DNA of 64,000 bases from Euonymus europaeus (lineage: Eukaryota > Streptophyta > Magnoliopsida > Celastrales > Celastraceae). The stretch lies in NCBI GenBank assembly GCA_963580455.1, contig OY756963.1, positions 17,317,555-17,381,554 on the forward strand. Direction: 5' to 3'. Shown here in pieces: positions 60,784 through 64,000 of this stretch. Under the pieces are notes generated by a model that was not told the DNA's origin, did not search any database, and was given only the letters and a program-made list of their open reading frames with translations. A program made the position numbers and the translations under genes. Position 1 is the stretch's first letter. Every line of letters begins with the position of its first letter.

Positions 60784-63350
60784 CAAAGTTTTAATACGTA
60801 AAAGCGCTACGTGCGAGGCATTTTGGGGTTGCAAGGAGAGGACTAAGCCTCGACGTGTTGAGGCGTAAGCCTTTTCTTACAAAGTTTTAGATAATACAAA
60901 GCAATTAAAAGTAGTTAAGATAAGCATAGCCATGCATACAAATCATGAAACAAAAGAAATTTTCTCAACCATACGTAAAAATCTAACACTCAAAGTACCA
61001 AAAACCATTATATCCTATCTTACAAAGTGATTCAAACAATAATTAATAACTCCTAAATCTTAGAGGATGTCTTCCTCCTCATCTATAAGCTCATCTTCAT
61101 CCAAGCTATCATCGTCACTAGAATGAAAGATGTCTCGAGTACGTTGCTCATGGAAAGGATTCTAATCTTCATCATTATCAACTGTTGGCGCTTTTTCTTT
61201 TCCTTTATCATCATTGCTTATATGAAGTTATAAGCACAAAGAGACACTTAATTTGGAAAGTATTCAAAAATAACTTACTTCAACAATTTGCTTTGATTCT
61301 ATACTTTTACTTCCACGTTCTCTCCTTTTATACAAAAACATGGTCCGCTAGGATGAGCAGTAGGCTCAATAGGGGTAGGCACACTAGAAGTACTCTCAAT
61401 AGTTGGACTAGGCCTACGAGTAGGCTCACAGTTTTGAACATTTGGTTCTATAGTTCGTAGAATTTTTCATAAGTTGTAATTGGCCCATTCGTTATGGCCT
61501 CAGCATTACACAATTGGTCATCTTCAAGCCAACTTGGATTGGAGGGAAGAGTCAAATCTTCTACTTCGACAATCCCACTCATCATCGTAGTCAATTTCTT
61601 CCCCTACTATTTGATTAACCTTTCTACTCCGTATAATCTCTCTTTGTCATAGTGAGGTATTATACTTGACATACACCAAGACACTCAATCTCTTATGCCT
61701 AAGCCTCTTCTTTTTCTTTGAATGCACTTAAAGTAAACAAATGATAATATTCATTTGTAAACTTAGAACTTAGAATTGAGATATCCATTGAAGCGTGCAC
61801 CAATTCTCTCACACTAGATGCACTGCAAGTAAGGCCAAGATCCGAATAGCAAAATTCATCAACTCGTGTGTGTTGACCCCAAAACGCTCCCACCAGTACA
61901 CTTGGAAAAAAGGAAGAAAATCACAATATCACGTTAAGGATTATTGGTGAATAGTTCACTTGTTTATATAACTTTATAATAAAACCCGGACTTCTCATCT
62001 TTCGAGTCTTAATCGTCATCATTCTTCCAAAAAGACCAATTCCATGATCATATAGGTCCAATTGACAATCCTCTTTGGGACGCACATCTCCATTACCAAA
62101 CATCCTATACAAGTATATAAACCATCCCTCACTTCATCAATGTTTGAAAAAGTGCCACAATAACATAATTGAGAGTTCAAGTAATAACTCGTCTCATGTA
62201 ATGGTTGGTGAAATTGTGATACCCATATTTTATCTGGAGTTTCCAAAATAGGTTTATACTTCCTCTTCACATTTCCAAAATTCTTAGCAATCTTCTCTTT
62301 TGCGTCATCAATCAACTCATATATATATGCCATGGCGGGTCTATCTTCTCTGTCAACCTCTCTCAAAACACAAACAAGAGGGTGAATACTCTTGACATGA
62401 AAAGCAATATGTTACCAAAAGAATCCATCAAATGATACACTTTCTAGCTTGAACACCATCATGGTTCTTTGCAAATGGACCTTTACTCCATTCTTTGGAA
62501 GAAAATGAAGCAATAACACCTTTTTGCTTGTACAAACTTTGTAGAGTGTGAAAAGAAGTGGCAAAATGTGTGACCGTGGGGCCAAAAGTGTGACCGTGGG
62601 ACAATTAAGCTCCCTATTATTGGTGAACTTCCTCATCAAGGCAAGAACCAATGAATGTCCATAAATGAACTACGATAATAGGGGGAGCTGCCATACAAGG
62701 AAAAAAAATTAACTAGCTCAGATTCATGGTAGTGAAATCAGAACACAAAGTACTACAAATATCATATAATTACGTTCAAAAAATCATATTCATTGAATTA
62801 CATGTAAACTCAGAGGCTATGTCTACAAGTAGAGACACATCAGATAAAACATCTTTTCAGAACACAAAAAGGAATTGGCTGGCTAGAAGCAATATAGATA
62901 TGTTACAAATCTGTTCACAACTTCACATTCAAACATAAGGGTGACGGTGAAATTTACCCGCGAGTTTTTTTTATCCTTGCAATGGCAACTCTTTTACCCT
63001 TCAAGGTTCTGCGCTTACATCTTTCCGGGAATGGTTGGCACACTACTTGACTTTGCTTTGGGTCAGTCCAGTTATCGCTTGTGCAGGGTTTTGCCATTTG
63101 TTGCTTTGCTATATTTTGGTCGGGGGTGGGGTTGGGGAGCCAGGGCCAGGCTTTATTTGTCAGCATTTTTTTTTAGGGTTTTGGCCCCAAGAGTTGGTTT
63201 TAAAAAAACGAAGAGTCTTACGCCCCACCTTTCTCATTCGAACCCCTCAAGTACGCTTCACTTGCGCTTCAGAGTACATTCGCCTACTGTATACGCCTCA
63301 ATGAAATTTATTTGCACCTCACATGGAGGTGCGCCTCTTTTAAAACACTG
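60784..63350 (-). mobile_element. hAT transposon with decayed transposase, inside PUX intron
   Basis: A 2567-bp element flanked by the perfect 8-bp duplication CCTATGAG (60776-60783 and 63351-63358). Ends: the left starts CAAAGTTTTAATAC and the right, on the minus strand, starts CAGTGTTTTAAAAG, with 10 of 14 matching. A subterminal TTGAGGCGTA on the left (about 60857) is repeated inverted near 63290. The inside encodes a broken minus-strand hAT transposase. All hAT hallmarks are present, but the copy cannot be autonomous because its transposase is interrupted. Confidence 0.9.
61330..62660 (-). pseudogene. hAT transposase remnant
   Basis: Minus-strand pieces in several frames follow the order of plant hAT transposases of the DUF659/dimerisation type. 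VDREDRPAMAYIYELIDDAK, YKPILETPDKIW and FHQPLHETSYYLN lie at 62366-62100. VGAFWGQHTRVDEFCYSDLG and LTCSASSVRE (61893-61780) follow, where the dimerisation domain usually reads LSLTCSASGCERNWS. HSKKKKRLRHKRLSVLVYVK (about 61725-61665) corresponds to the usual HTKKRNRL--KRLNDLVFVK. Stops and shifts between the pieces show that it is dead. Confidence 0.82.
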
Positions 63351-63358
63351 CCTATGAG

Positions 63359-64000
63359 TGAGGGTAGTCTTGAGCAGAATCTGATGTAAATGGATCCAGC
63401 ATTGTGCTGCAAGAATCGATGAGGTATCTCAGTTATAAAAGTCTCATATCAGTCATTTTCTTTTCTCAGGCATCTTGTTTTTCTTCTTAATTTTTCTGTC
63501 TTTTTCTTTTTTATGGCATCTTGACGTCTTACTTACTAGGTGTTATTCTGGTTGTTGATTGTTTACAGGCATGCAGCAACTTTTTATAAATTTTTACCCT
63601 TGATATGACATGACTAGTGTAGTCGTTTTCTTTGGTTGGTTCTCGTTGTGCCCCATAGTAAAATTCTTTTTTGCACTCCAAAAAGAATAAAATATAAAAA
63701 AATCTGTTTGTAAATTGTTTGTTAGAGTTACTGTTACATGGTTTATGGTTAGTACTCTTAGACTCGTAGTAACTTAGTTAGGCAAGCTTGAGCTAATGTC
63801 TAGGACGATAATTCTAGTTTTTGACTCCGTTATTTTATTGAATGGTTAAAGTCCTAGACTTCTGTTGAGGCCAGCACTTGCATGATTATTGTAGGATGTT
63901 AAAGTTCAAAGATGTAAGCTCTCTGCAATGGGATCCTACCTATGACAATGTTTCTTTGAATTTTGTGGTCTTTGGTGTATCATGGACTTGGAATTTTATA
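63359..64000 (+). other. PUX intron 6 continued
   Basis: T-rich sequence after the hAT element. I looked for the expected next UAS exon, which should encode a DDTSEG-like stretch, and did not find it. The intron is therefore at least 3.7 kb long and continues beyond the window. Confidence 0.5.

Noticed and set aside
63380..63950. Possible seventh PUX exon after the hAT element
   Set aside because: No CAG-preceded open stretch encodes anything like the next UAS segment; the Leu/Phe-rich frames are T-rich intron.

Overview
This is AT-rich nuclear DNA of a flowering plant, most likely a eudicot. The genes are separated by tens of kilobases of nested transposable elements. The introns have plant-type splice sites, and the recognisable host proteins are plant-specific: a pentatricopeptide repeat (PPR) protein, an INDETERMINATE-DOMAIN (IDD) C2H2 zinc-finger factor and a plant UBX protein. 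I saw no rRNA or tRNA gene, no CRISPR array and no bacterial-type operon. The sequence does not fix the species.

Host genes. (1) 2886-4727 (+) is a PPR protein gene whose frame is broken by two in-frame stops and three frameshifts. (2) 18082-15034 (-) is an intact three-exon IDD transcription factor of 542 residues. Its first intron is best read as a GC-AG intron. (3) 58310-60271 (+) holds the first six exons (223 residues) of a PUX7-like UBA-UAS-UBX protein. The gene runs off the right edge, and a 2.6 kb hAT transposon lies in its seventh-exon-side intron.

Transposons, left to right: a GGCC-rich hAT-type miniature element (6839-7343); a LINE fragment (8.8-10.2 kb) joined to a gypsy gag fragment and LTR (10.2-11.3 kb), a candidate solo LTR (11277-12642) and a second LINE fragment (12.66-13.92 kb); the RNase H end of a third LINE (20.4-20.8 kb); a Mutator-like miniature element with an 11-bp target duplication (26311-27172); a complete but decayed Copia element with both LTRs, primer site and ATCTC target duplication (28408-32858); a second Copia element on the minus strand (about 36.2-37.5 kb) whose LTR region carries a gypsy-type LTR terminus at 35781; a non-autonomous Helitron with both termini (38184-42122); a hAT miniature element with an 8-bp target duplication (44103-44661); and a Tat-like gypsy element on the minus strand (about 46.4-54.0 kb) whose LTR is split by a 2.2 kb solo LTR with its own TGTCA target duplication. 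The hAT element in the PUX gene completes the list.

I found no new multi-gene system. The least explained structure is at 56.26-57.66 kb, where imperfect long hairpins of one sequence family bracket a degenerate tandem array. Termini and target duplications were read directly from the sequence. Family names rest on protein motifs recognised by eye, with no database search.
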